Assembly: GCF_036231945.1 (NCBI RefSeq)
Contig: NZ_CP109599.1
Coordinates: 5,297,501 to 5,361,500 of the forward strand
DNA: 64,000 nt
Reading direction: 5' to 3'
Source of the DNA: Streptomyces sp. NBC_01429
GTDB lineage: Bacteria; Actinomycetota; Actinomycetes; Streptomycetales; Streptomycetaceae
A program made the position numbers and the translations under genes. Below the pieces are notes generated by a model. That model ran no database searches. It was given only the letters and a program-made list of their open reading frames with translations, and had not been told where the DNA came from. Shown in pieces: positions 54,185 through 61,265 of this stretch; positions within the stretch are counted from its first letter, which is position 1; the number at the start of each line of letters is the position of its first letter.

Positions 54185-54232
54185 TGTCGTGCGGTGCGCC
54201 TGTCGTGCGACGCGTCTGTCGTGCGGTGAGCG
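54185..54232. repeat. 16-bp tandem repeat, three copies, before the GH4 gene
   Basis: The unit TGTCGTGCGGTGCGCC is followed by two variants with the constant TGTCGTGCG start (54201, 54217). It fills half of the 104-base spacer between the ROK stop and the GH4 start, so it lies in the GH4 promoter/leader area. Confidence 0.78.
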
Positions 54233-54262
54233 TGTGGGGGGCCTCCGCCGTGCGGTGCCCGG

Positions 54263-55651
54263 TCAGCGGGAGGAGGTGTCGAACACCTCGTCGCGTGTGG
54301 TCGCCAGGGCGCTTTCCAGCGCGCCCCGCAGGACGGGCCGGCGCTGGACCTCGCCGAGGACGAGCCGGGGCCGGGAAGCGGCCAGTTCGGCCAGTTCCCG
54401 TTCGACGAGTGCGCGCAGCGGCTCGCCGCCCGCGGCGGTCACCCCGCCCGTGAGGACGATCAGTTCGGGGTCGAGGACGGCGGTCACCGAGGCGAGACCG
54501 GTGGCGAGGCGCTGCGCGTACAGCCGCAGCAGCTCGGCGAACCGGCCGTCCTGGGCGTGCTCGTCGTCCGCGCGCCCGGCGTCCGTACGCCCGGCGCGTT
54601 CGTCGTCCGTACGTCCGGAGTGTCCGGCGCCCGTGTGTCCCGCGGCGGCGCGCGCCAGCAGCCGGGCCGCGGCCTCGGCGTGCGGCCGTTCCGGATGCTG
54701 TTCCGGGACGTCGATGCCCAGGGCCCGGGCGAGCCTCGGTACGGACGGGGCGCCCGCCAGCTCCTGGAAGCCGCCGCTGTTCGCCCTGGCCGCCTTGCGT
54801 ACCAGCGCCGTGCCGGGAACCGGCAGGAAGCCGACCTCACCCGCGCCGCCGGTGAAGCCCCGGTGCAGCTGCCCGCCGATGAACAGGGCGGCGCCGAGGC
54901 CCTGTTCGTTCCACAGCAGGACGAAGTCCTGTTTCCCGCGCGCCGCCCCGAGCCGTCGCTCGGCGACGGCAGCGAGGTTGACGTCGTTCTCGTACTCGAC
55001 GGGCACCGGCAGCGCCGCCGTCAGCTCGTCCAGCAGCGCGGCGGAGTGCCAGCCGGGCAGATGGGCCGCGTACCGCAGCTGCCCGGTGGCCGGGTCGAAC
55101 GCGCCCGGCGTGCCGATCACCACCCGGCGCAGGTCGGCGTGGGCCAGCCCGGCGGCCCGCACTGCGCCGTCCAGCGCCCGCGTCACCTGCCGTACGGCGC
55201 TGTCGGCGCGGCGCTCCGGCGTGAGCAGTTCGTACTCCCCGACGACGGTGCCGGTGAGGTCGGCGACGGCGGCGAGGATCCGCCGCGGGGTCACATCCAG
55301 CCCGGCGGCGTACGCGGCGCGCGCGTTGACCGCGTACAGGCGCGCGCCCGGGCCCGGCCCGCCCTCGGTGGTGCCGGTGGCGACGACGAGTCCGGCGGCT
55401 TCCAGCCGGGAGAGCAACTGCGAGACGGTGGGCTTCGACAGGCCGGTCAGCTGACCCGTACGCGTCCGGGAGAGCGGCCCGTGGGCCAGCAGCAGATCCA
55501 GCACGGCGCGGTCGTTCATCGCCCGCAGGACGCGCGGGGTCCCCGGCGACGGAGCGGCGGACGGAGCGGCGGACGGAGCGGTCGGCGGAGCGGCGGACGG
55601 AGCGGTCGGCGGAGTGGCGGACGGGGCGGGAGAGCCGGATTCGGCGGTCAC
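54263..55651 (-). CDS. ROK-family regulator lacking the zinc motif, with a Thr/Asp-rich insert
   Basis: A 462-residue protein. Residues 1-38 are Pro/Ala/Ser-rich (from a 12-bp DNA repeat). The helix-turn-helix (about 45-95) reads RAVLDLLLAHGPLSRTRTGQLTGLSKPTVSQLLSRLEA. The ROK fold retains YENDVNLAAVAERRLG and LLWNEQGLGAALFIGGQLHRGFTGGAGEVGF, but the CxCGxxGC zinc motif is absent: after EVGFLPVPG it goes straight to a helical segment. A low-complexity insert GHTGAGHSGRTDDERAGRTDAGRADDEHA lies near residue 340. Upstream of and on the same strand as GH4. A non-metal, probably sugar-sensing repressor. The start GTG 55651 is uncertain. Confidence 0.83.
   Translation of the reverse strand: MTAESGSPAPSATPPTAPSAAPPTAPSAAPSAAPSPGTPRVLRAMNDRAVLDLLLAHGPLSRTRTGQLTGLSKPTVSQLLSRLEAAGLVVATGTTEGGPGPGARLYAVNARAAYAAGLDVTPRRILAAVADLTGTVVGEYELLTPERRADSAVRQVTRALDGAVRAAGLAHADLRRVVIGTPGAFDPATGQLRYAAHLPGWHSAALLDELTAALPVPVEYENDVNLAAVAERRLGAARGKQDFVLLWNEQGLGAALFIGGQLHRGFTGGAGEVGFLPVPGTALVRKAARANSGGFQELAGAPSVPRLARALGIDVPEQHPERPHAEAAARLLARAAAGHTGAGHSGRTDDERAGRTDAGRADDEHAQDGRFAELLRLYAQRLATGLASVTAVLDPELIVLTGGVTAAGGEPLRALVERELAELAASRPRLVLGEVQRRPVLRGALESALATTRDEVFDTSSR
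55548..55630. repeat. 12-bp coding tandem repeat (GGACGGAGCGGC), about seven copies
   Basis: Copies alternate between GGACGGAGCGGC and CGGCGGAGCGG-type variants. It encodes the repeated Ala-Pro-Ser-Ala at the N-terminus of the ROK protein. The period is a multiple of three so length change would keep frame. Confidence 0.75.
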
Positions 55652-55805
55652 GGCGGTGGTGCCACCTGCCTTTCGGCCACTCGCTCGGCGGGACTGTCAG
55701 GAAGGTTTCCTGTCAGTCACCGCGCAACGTAGGCCCGTGCCCCGGACGGCGTCAAGACCCCGGCCGGGGCACAGAAGGGAGTGAGAGCCAAAGCCGCCGG
55801 TGACG

Positions 55806-56873
55806 CTACTTCGCGAGGTTCGGGCCCGGCGGTATCGGCGCCGCCGCCAGCGACTGCGGGGACGTCGGGCTGGCCAGCGCCGAGGGCGCTGAGACTCCGG
55901 CCGAGGGGTCCGTCGCGGGCGCGTCGCCCGGCCCGGCGGGGGCGGCCCCGATGATGCGGATGCCCGCCTCGTCGAAGGCGCGCTTGACGCGCCAGCGCAG
56001 CTCGCGCTCCACCGCCGTCGACTGGCCCGGCATCGTCTTCGCCGACAGCCGCACCGTCACCGAGTCCAGAAGTACGGAGTCCAGGCCGAGCACCTCGACC
56101 GGGCCCCACAGCCGCTCGTTCCACGGGTCGTCCTTCGCGATCCTCCCGGCGACCTCGTCGAGGACCGCACGGACCCGCTCCAGGTCCTCCGACGGGTTGA
56201 CCACCACGTCGACGCCGGCCGTGGCCCAGCCCTGGCTGAGGTTGCCGATCCGCTTGACCTCGCCGTTGCGCACGTACCAGATCTCACCGTGCTCGCCGCG
56301 CAGCTTCGTGACCCGCAGTCCCACCTCGATCACCTCGCCCGAGGCGACGCCCGCGTCGATGGTGTCCCCGACCCCGTACTGGTCCTCCAGGATCATGAAC
56401 ACGCCGGAGAGGAAGTCCGTGACGAGATTGCGCGCGCCGAAGCCCAGCGCCACCCCGGCGACCCCGGCGGAGGCCAGCAGCGGGGCCAGATTGATGTTGA
56501 GAGCGCCGAGCATCATCAGCGCCGCCGTGCCCAGGATCAGGAACGACGTGACCGAGCGGAGCACCGAGCCGATCGCCTCGGAGCGCTGACGGCGCCGTTC
56601 CGCGTTGACCAGCAGCCCGCCGAGCGCGGAGCCCTCGACCGTCTGGACGCTGCGGTTCATCCGCTCTATGAGCTTGGTCAGCGCGCGCCGGATCACATGG
56701 CGCAGCACGAGCGCGATCACCAGGATCAGCACCATGCGCAGGCCGACGCTCAGCCAGGTGGCCCAGTTCTGCTCCACCCAGCTCGCCGCCTCCGTCGCCC
56801 GGCCTGCGGCCTCGTCCAGCGTGACGGTGTCGGACGGCGGGTCTGCGGCGGCCGGCAGGGCTGACCAGGACAC
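55806..56873 (-). CDS. Mechanosensitive ion channel, MscS family
   Basis: A 355-residue protein with three membrane helices (about 40-60, 105-125, 130-150), the last with the pore-lining MscS TM3 (APLLASAGVAGVALGFGARNLVTDFLSGVFMILEDQYGVGDTI), followed by the beta domain (GVASGEVIEVGLRVTKLRGEHGEIWYVRNGEVKRIGNLS) and C-terminal alpha/beta vestibule. The C-tail (310-355) is Pro/Ala/Ser-rich. It would release osmolytes during hypo-osmotic shock. Monocistronic; divergent from the HNH gene with 272 bases between starts. Confidence 0.93.
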   Translation of the reverse strand: MSWSALPAAADPPSDTVTLDEAAGRATEAASWVEQNWATWLSVGLRMVLILVIALVLRHVIRRALTKLIERMNRSVQTVEGSALGGLLVNAERRRQRSEAIGSVLRSVTSFLILGTAALMMLGALNINLAPLLASAGVAGVALGFGARNLVTDFLSGVFMILEDQYGVGDTIDAGVASGEVIEVGLRVTKLRGEHGEIWYVRNGEVKRIGNLSQGWATAGVDVVVNPSEDLERVRAVLDEVAGRIAKDDPWNERLWGPVEVLGLDSVLLDSVTVRLSAKTMPGQSTAVERELRWRVKRAFDEAGIRIIGAAPAGPGDAPATDPSAGVSAPSALASPTSPQSLAAAPIPPGPNLAK

Positions 56874-57145
56874 GACGGAAACCTCCAGATATCGCCGGGC
56901 GGGTCAACCACACTAACGGGGCAGCGCGGGCCCACCGGTGCTGTGCGGCTCCGGAGAGACACTCCTCACGTGCGCCTCGTGCAAGAGCTGTACGGGTCCT
57001 GTGCCGCCCCCGCCGACGCCGTGTGGTCGAAAACACTCCGAGCCCGTTACCTGGACGTGGTGGCGTTTCGACCTGGCGTAAGGAGAGACTGGAGCAGATC
57101 GTCACGGCACGAAGCCACGTGCCGCCGGCGTACAAGGAGGCATCC

Positions 57146-57682
57146 GTGCCGCATGTCCTGGTCCTCAACGCGTCGTACGAGCCCCTCGGCGTCGTACCGC
57201 TCCGCCGCGCGCTCGTCCTCGTTCTGGAGAACAAGGCCCTCTGTCTAGAGGAATCCGGCGCCTTCATGCACAGCGAGACCCGTGTCATCCCAGCACCCAG
57301 CGTCGTACGGCTGAAGCGTTTCGTACGGGTCCCCTACCGGGGGCCCGTTCCGCTGACGCGCCGCGCCCTCTTCGCCCGCGACGGCGGACGCTGCATGTAC
57401 TGCGGTGGTGTCGCCACCAGCGTCGACCACGTCATTCCGCGCAGCCGGGGCGGCCAGCACCGGTGGGACAACGTGGTGGCCGCCTGCCGCCGCTGCAACC
57501 ACGTCAAGGCCGACCGGCATCTGCGGGAGCTGGGGTGGCGGCTCAACCACCAGCCGGCCCCGCCGTCCGGGCTGGCCTGGCGGATCATCGGCACCGGCCA
57601 CCGCGACCCGCGCTGGATGCCGTATCTCCAACCGTACGGAGCGGAGGACGCGGTGGCACGGATCGACGGCATCTCGGCGTAG
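57146..57682 (+). CDS. HNH endonuclease-like protein
   Basis: A 178-residue protein with an HNH zinc finger (about 82-125): CMYCGG, SVDHVIPRSRGGQHRWDNVVAACRRCNHVKADR, supplying the Asp-His pair, the Asn and the second zinc Cys pair. The N-terminus VPHVLVLNASYEPLGVVPLRRALVLVLENKA is a conserved actinobacterial module of unknown role. GTG 57146 is chosen because an ideal AAGGAGG lies five bases upstream; the longer ATG frame from 57023 is not needed. Standalone genes of this family are core in Streptomyces and not linked to phage here; nuclease activity is by family. Confidence 0.9.
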   Translation: MPHVLVLNASYEPLGVVPLRRALVLVLENKALCLEESGAFMHSETRVIPAPSVVRLKRFVRVPYRGPVPLTRRALFARDGGRCMYCGGVATSVDHVIPRSRGGQHRWDNVVAACRRCNHVKADRHLRELGWRLNHQPAPPSGLAWRIIGTGHRDPRWMPYLQPYGAEDAVARIDGISA

Positions 57683-57699
57683 GCCGCGCTCTCCGGGGA

Positions 57700-57726
57700 G
57701 GCGTACGACGTCGGACGGCGTACGCC
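57700..57726. terminator. Hairpin between convergent HNH and GH84 genes
   Basis: GGCGTACG (57700-57707) pairs with CGTACGCC (57719-57726) and inner CGT/ACG pairs extend the stem. It fills the 45-base gap between the two convergent stops, so it would act in both directions. Confidence 0.65.
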
Positions 57727-57727
57727 G

Positions 57728-60700
57728 TCACTTCGCCACCGCGTACGCCTCCACCGAGAACAGTGAGTACCCGAACCGGGTCCCGCGCTCGTCCCCCTGG
57801 ACGCGTACGAACCGGGTGTCCTTCGCGTCCATGCCGACCGTCTCCCGCCCGCCCCTGCCGTCGTTGACGGTCGCCGCCGTACGCCAGGTGCGGCCGTCGG
57901 AGGAGACCTGGACGCGGTAGCGGCTCGCGTACGCGTCCTGCCAGCGGAGTACCACCCGGCCGACCCGCTCCGGCCGTGCCAGCTCCAGCTGCACCCAGGC
58001 GCCGTCCTCGGCCGGCGAGGACCAGCGCGTCTCCGGATCGCCGTCCAGCACGGCGGAGGCCGGGAAGTCGGGGGTCTCGTCGCCCGAGGACGAGGCGGTG
58101 GCGGTACGGGCGAGATCGGGACCACTGGTGGCGGGGGAGGCGCGTACGGTCAGTGTGCGCTCCTCACCGGCGAAGGCGAGCGGCACCTCGTAGACGCCGG
58201 CCGGAGTGCCCTTGGGGACGCTGATCTCCAGTGGAACCTTCGTACGGGAGCCGCGCGGCACGGTCGTCTCCTTGGGCACCCTCACCCGGATGCCGGACGG
58301 CGCCTTCGCGGTGAGCGCGCCCTTCACCTCGGTGGGGCGCGAGGCGGCGAGCCGCGCCTCGACCTTCGCGGGCTTCCCGCCGATCTGGGCGTCCGTCTCG
58401 CTGCGGTTCAGGTCCAGCCGCGCCTTCGGGTCGTCGGCGAACCAGGGAACGACCCGCAGCAGCGAGGGCGCGGCCGCCACGGCGCCAGTCCCCGGGCCCG
58501 GCGCCCCGGACCACACGAGCCGTACCGCGTCGACCCGCAGCCCCTTCGCGTCCGACTCCGTCCAGCCGCTCGCCGCGACCTTCCCCAGCGCCCGCCAGCC
58601 CTGGCCCGGCACATGCGCCTCGACCGTCGCACCCGTGCCCGTACCGGGCGCGGTCATCGTGTTCAGCGCCTCCACGGGCCGGGGCCTGCCCAGGCTGACG
58701 GTGAACGTCCGGCCGCTCGCGCCGCTCTCCTTGGTGACGCTCTGCTCCTTGACCCGGTCCGTGCCCGTCCACTCCGCCGACTCCTTGACGGCCCGGTCCA
58801 GGAACGGCCCCAGCACGCCCTTGCCGACCGTGACCCGGCTCGCCGAGGCGGCCTCGCGCAGCGGCTCCAGCCTCAGCGAGTCCCGCCAGGCGGCCGCTCC
58901 GTCGCCCTTGTCCTGGGCGCTCAGCATGTCCACGGCCAGCTCACCCGCCCTGCCGTACCGCGCCAGCTGGTCCAGCCACGGCCCGATCTCCTCGTCCAGC
59001 CCGCCCCCTGCCGTCTCCGAGAGCCGCTCGGGAGCCTCGCGCATCACGGTGAAGGCGGCCCTGAGCCTGGTCGCCGCCGCGCTCCTGGCCTTCGTGTCCG
59101 TGGTCGCGCGGGCCCGCCAGAACTCCGTGAGCAGCGGCTTCAGATACGCGGACTCCGACGGGTCGAGGATCGACGACGCGTCGTTCCCGGCGAGCGCCCG
59201 CAGCGCCTCGCGCGCCTTGCCGTCCGGTCCCGCCAGATCGTCTATCGCGGCCTGCCACGACTCCCGGGGCTCGTAGCCGCGCGGATTCCAGGCGAAGTCC
59301 GCCGCTGTGAACAGCGGGATACGGGACACGGACGCCTGCCCCATGGCGTTGGCGAGCAGCGCCACGGAGCCGGAGGCGACGGCCGGCTCGCGGCCGGTGT
59401 ACGGACCGAGGAAGATGCGGCCCTGCTCGTAGTCGTTGACCGGATAGTTGTCCATGGTCACCAGGGGGCGCTTGAAGGCGTCGCGCGCCCCCATCAGCTC
59501 CCGGCCCGTGATCGTGCGCGGTACGACCCCCACTCCGGTCCACGCCACCTGCACGCCCGCGTCGAGCGAGCCGGCGAGCGCGGAACGGTACTCCGTCGCG
59601 CCGTCCTGGTAGTACTCGGTCGGCATCACGGTCAGCGGCTCGGCGCCCGTGTGCCGCTCCGCCAGATGCGCCGCCACCGCGTTGGCCACCGCGGCCTGCG
59701 CCTTGGCCGCGGCCGCGGGTCCCGAGCCGTAGATGTTCGCGTCCTGGCCGCAGTGCCACTCCTCGTAGCTGACATCCTGGAACTGGAGCTGGAAGGCGCG
59801 CACGCCCAGCGCCCACATCGCGTCGATCTTGCGGTTGAGCGCCTTGACGTCCGTTTCGGAGCTGAGGCACATGGCCTGGGCGGGGGAGACGGCCCAGGCG
59901 AGCGTCACATGGTTGCGCCGGGCGCGGTCGGCCAGCGCGCGGAAGTCGGCGCGCTGCTCGGCGGGGTACGGATCGCGCCAGCGCGCCTGCCGGTACGGGT
60001 CGTCGCCGGGCGCGTACAGGAAGCGGTTCTGCTTGGTGCGGCCCATGAAGTCGAGCTGCGCGAGCCGCTGCGCCTGGGTCCAGGGCTGCCCGTAGAACCC
60101 CTCCGTCGTGCCGCGTAAGGCCGTGCCGGGCCAGTCGCGCACCGTGACACCGGGAACGCTCGCCGCCCCCGCGCCCGCCGACCCCGCGCGGACGATCAGC
60201 TGGCGCAGCGTCTGCGTGGCGTGGAAGAGGCCGTCGTCGCCGACGCCGTCCAGGGCGATGGTGTCGCGGCCGTCCACGGCGCCCACGGCGATCCGGTAGC
60301 CGCCGGGGGGCAGGTCGCTGCGGTCGGGCGCGCGCAGGGCGCGCAGCGCGTCGCGCGCGCCGGAGCCGCCGGCGAGTATCACCGGCGCGGAACCGGCCGG
60401 AGCGCCGGGCGCCGAGGTGGTGCGTACGGTACGGACACCGGCCGCGCGCAGGACGTCCGTCAGCTCCCGCACGGCGTACGCGTCGGCTCCCGCGCCCGCG
60501 ACGACGGTCACCTCGTCGCCGAGCCGCACGCTCTGCCCCGCTGCCTTGATGCTCTGCGGCCGGGGCCAGACCGGGGGCAGGGGCGACCGGTCGGCGCGGT
60601 CGGGCGTGGTGGCCGAAGGGGACACCGGCTCCTGCGGGGCGGCCAGCGCGTGGGGCGCCGTGCCGAGCAGACCACCGATCACGGCCGCGGCCACCGCGGT

Positions 60701-60730
60701 CGCCGTCCGCTTCCCGTGCCCGAACTGCAT
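57728..60730 (-). CDS. Secreted GH84 beta-N-acetylglucosaminidase-like enzyme with C-terminal CBM32/F5/8C module
   Basis: A 1000-residue exported protein. The signal peptide covers residues 1-31 (ending ALA). A GH84 N-terminal domain (VWPRPQSIKAAGQSVRLGDEV) precedes the catalytic barrel (about 180-480) containing GTTEGFYGQPWTQAQRL, NRFLYAPGDDPYRQARWRDPYP and, at the catalytic position, FQLQFQDVSYEEW (Gln318-Asp319). GH84 enzymes normally have two Asp here; only the second is kept. A helical region (520-660), NPCBM/NEW2-like sequence (about 780-860) and an F5/8C/CBM32 module at the end (about 860-1000: DLARTATASSSGDETPDFPASAVLDGDPETRWSS). ATG 60730 follows GGAGGGG. Probably acts on GlcNAc-containing glycans outside the cell. 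Monocistronic. Confidence 0.88.
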   Translation of the reverse strand: MQFGHGKRTATAVAAAVIGGLLGTAPHALAAPQEPVSPSATTPDRADRSPLPPVWPRPQSIKAAGQSVRLGDEVTVVAGAGADAYAVRELTDVLRAAGVRTVRTTSAPGAPAGSAPVILAGGSGARDALRALRAPDRSDLPPGGYRIAVGAVDGRDTIALDGVGDDGLFHATQTLRQLIVRAGSAGAGAASVPGVTVRDWPGTALRGTTEGFYGQPWTQAQRLAQLDFMGRTKQNRFLYAPGDDPYRQARWRDPYPAEQRADFRALADRARRNHVTLAWAVSPAQAMCLSSETDVKALNRKIDAMWALGVRAFQLQFQDVSYEEWHCGQDANIYGSGPAAAAKAQAAVANAVAAHLAERHTGAEPLTVMPTEYYQDGATEYRSALAGSLDAGVQVAWTGVGVVPRTITGRELMGARDAFKRPLVTMDNYPVNDYEQGRIFLGPYTGREPAVASGSVALLANAMGQASVSRIPLFTAADFAWNPRGYEPRESWQAAIDDLAGPDGKAREALRALAGNDASSILDPSESAYLKPLLTEFWRARATTDTKARSAAATRLRAAFTVMREAPERLSETAGGGLDEEIGPWLDQLARYGRAGELAVDMLSAQDKGDGAAAWRDSLRLEPLREAASASRVTVGKGVLGPFLDRAVKESAEWTGTDRVKEQSVTKESGASGRTFTVSLGRPRPVEALNTMTAPGTGTGATVEAHVPGQGWRALGKVAASGWTESDAKGLRVDAVRLVWSGAPGPGTGAVAAAPSLLRVVPWFADDPKARLDLNRSETDAQIGGKPAKVEARLAASRPTEVKGALTAKAPSGIRVRVPKETTVPRGSRTKVPLEISVPKGTPAGVYEVPLAFAGEERTLTVRASPATSGPDLARTATASSSGDETPDFPASAVLDGDPETRWSSPAEDGAWVQLELARPERVGRVVLRWQDAYASRYRVQVSSDGRTWRTAATVNDGRGGRETVGMDAKDTRFVRVQGDERGTRFGYSLFSVEAYAVAK

Positions 60731-60749
60731 GCCTGGCTCCCCTCCTGCT

Positions 60750-60767
60750 GCCTGGCTGGAGCCAGGC
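60750..60767. promoter_or_regulatory. 7-bp hairpin/operator candidate upstream of GH84
   Basis: GCCTGGC-TGGA-GCCAGGC is a perfect inverted repeat 19 bases upstream of the GH84 start codon on the messenger side, close to the ribosome site. It does not match the DasR consensus as I know it. The rest of 60731-61019 holds the divergent promoters and nothing else recognisable. Confidence 0.4.
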
Positions 60768-61019
60768 GATCCGGCCGAGCGGCCCCGAGCCCACCACCCC
60801 TGTGGTGAGGGTGTCAATGCGCGTGGCCATTGTGTCGGATTTGCCCGTTGTGATACTCAGGAGCTGTCGCTCCCCTACGGGCCCGAACAAGGGTCCTGTC
60901 GGGGTCGTGCGGGGAACAGATCGTGACTCGACGCACGTTTACCGGCTGTACACGTCTGTGGTCATGCCCGCTGGGTAGGGCTGGCAGTGACCTGTTCCCC
61001 TTCCATGGGAGGCGCCATC

Positions 61020-61253
61020 ATGGCGGCATCCGCACAGCTTCTTCTCTCGGCCCTGTCCAAACAGGCGGAGCCCGCACCGCTGACCAGCGAGCCTCCGCTC
61101 GCGGACGCCGGTGCGGGACCTCTGACCAGCGAGCCCCCGCTCGCCGACGCAGCCCCCCTCACCAGCGAGCCCCCGCTCGCCGACACCGCGCCGCTGACCA
61201 GCGAGCCGACCGCGCCCGGCACCGCGGGCGGCACGGAGTCCCCAGGAGTCTGA
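61020..61253 (+). CDS. 77-residue repeat mini-protein upstream of malQ
   Basis: ATG 61020 with GGGAGG eight bases upstream opens a 77-residue frame ending 12 bases before malQ. Residues 1-19 (MAASAQLLLSALSKQAEPA) look like a short amphipathic helix. Then PLTSEPPLAD occurs three times exactly and PLTSEP a fourth time, separated by AGAG, AA or TA linkers. Third-base GC is high throughout, supporting translation. No Cys, signal peptide or known domain. It is almost certainly co-transcribed with malQ. A similar ATG in frame 33 bases earlier (60987) lacks a ribosome site. Function unknown; alternatives are a leader peptide or an intrinsically disordered binding protein. Confidence 0.65.
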   Translation: MAASAQLLLSALSKQAEPAPLTSEPPLADAGAGPLTSEPPLADAAPLTSEPPLADTAPLTSEPTAPGTAGGTESPGV

Positions 61254-61265
61254 ACAGGAGTTCGC

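Noticed and set aside
57146..57682. HNH protein as a phage or homing endonuclease
   Set aside because: Codon use and context are chromosomal, with an excellent ribosome site and no intron, phage or restriction neighbours.
61020..61253. Repeat mini-protein called as a RiPP precursor
   Set aside because: No leader motif known to me, no Cys, and no lanthipeptide, ATP-grasp, radical SAM or protease gene within the window; kept only as an unknown small protein.
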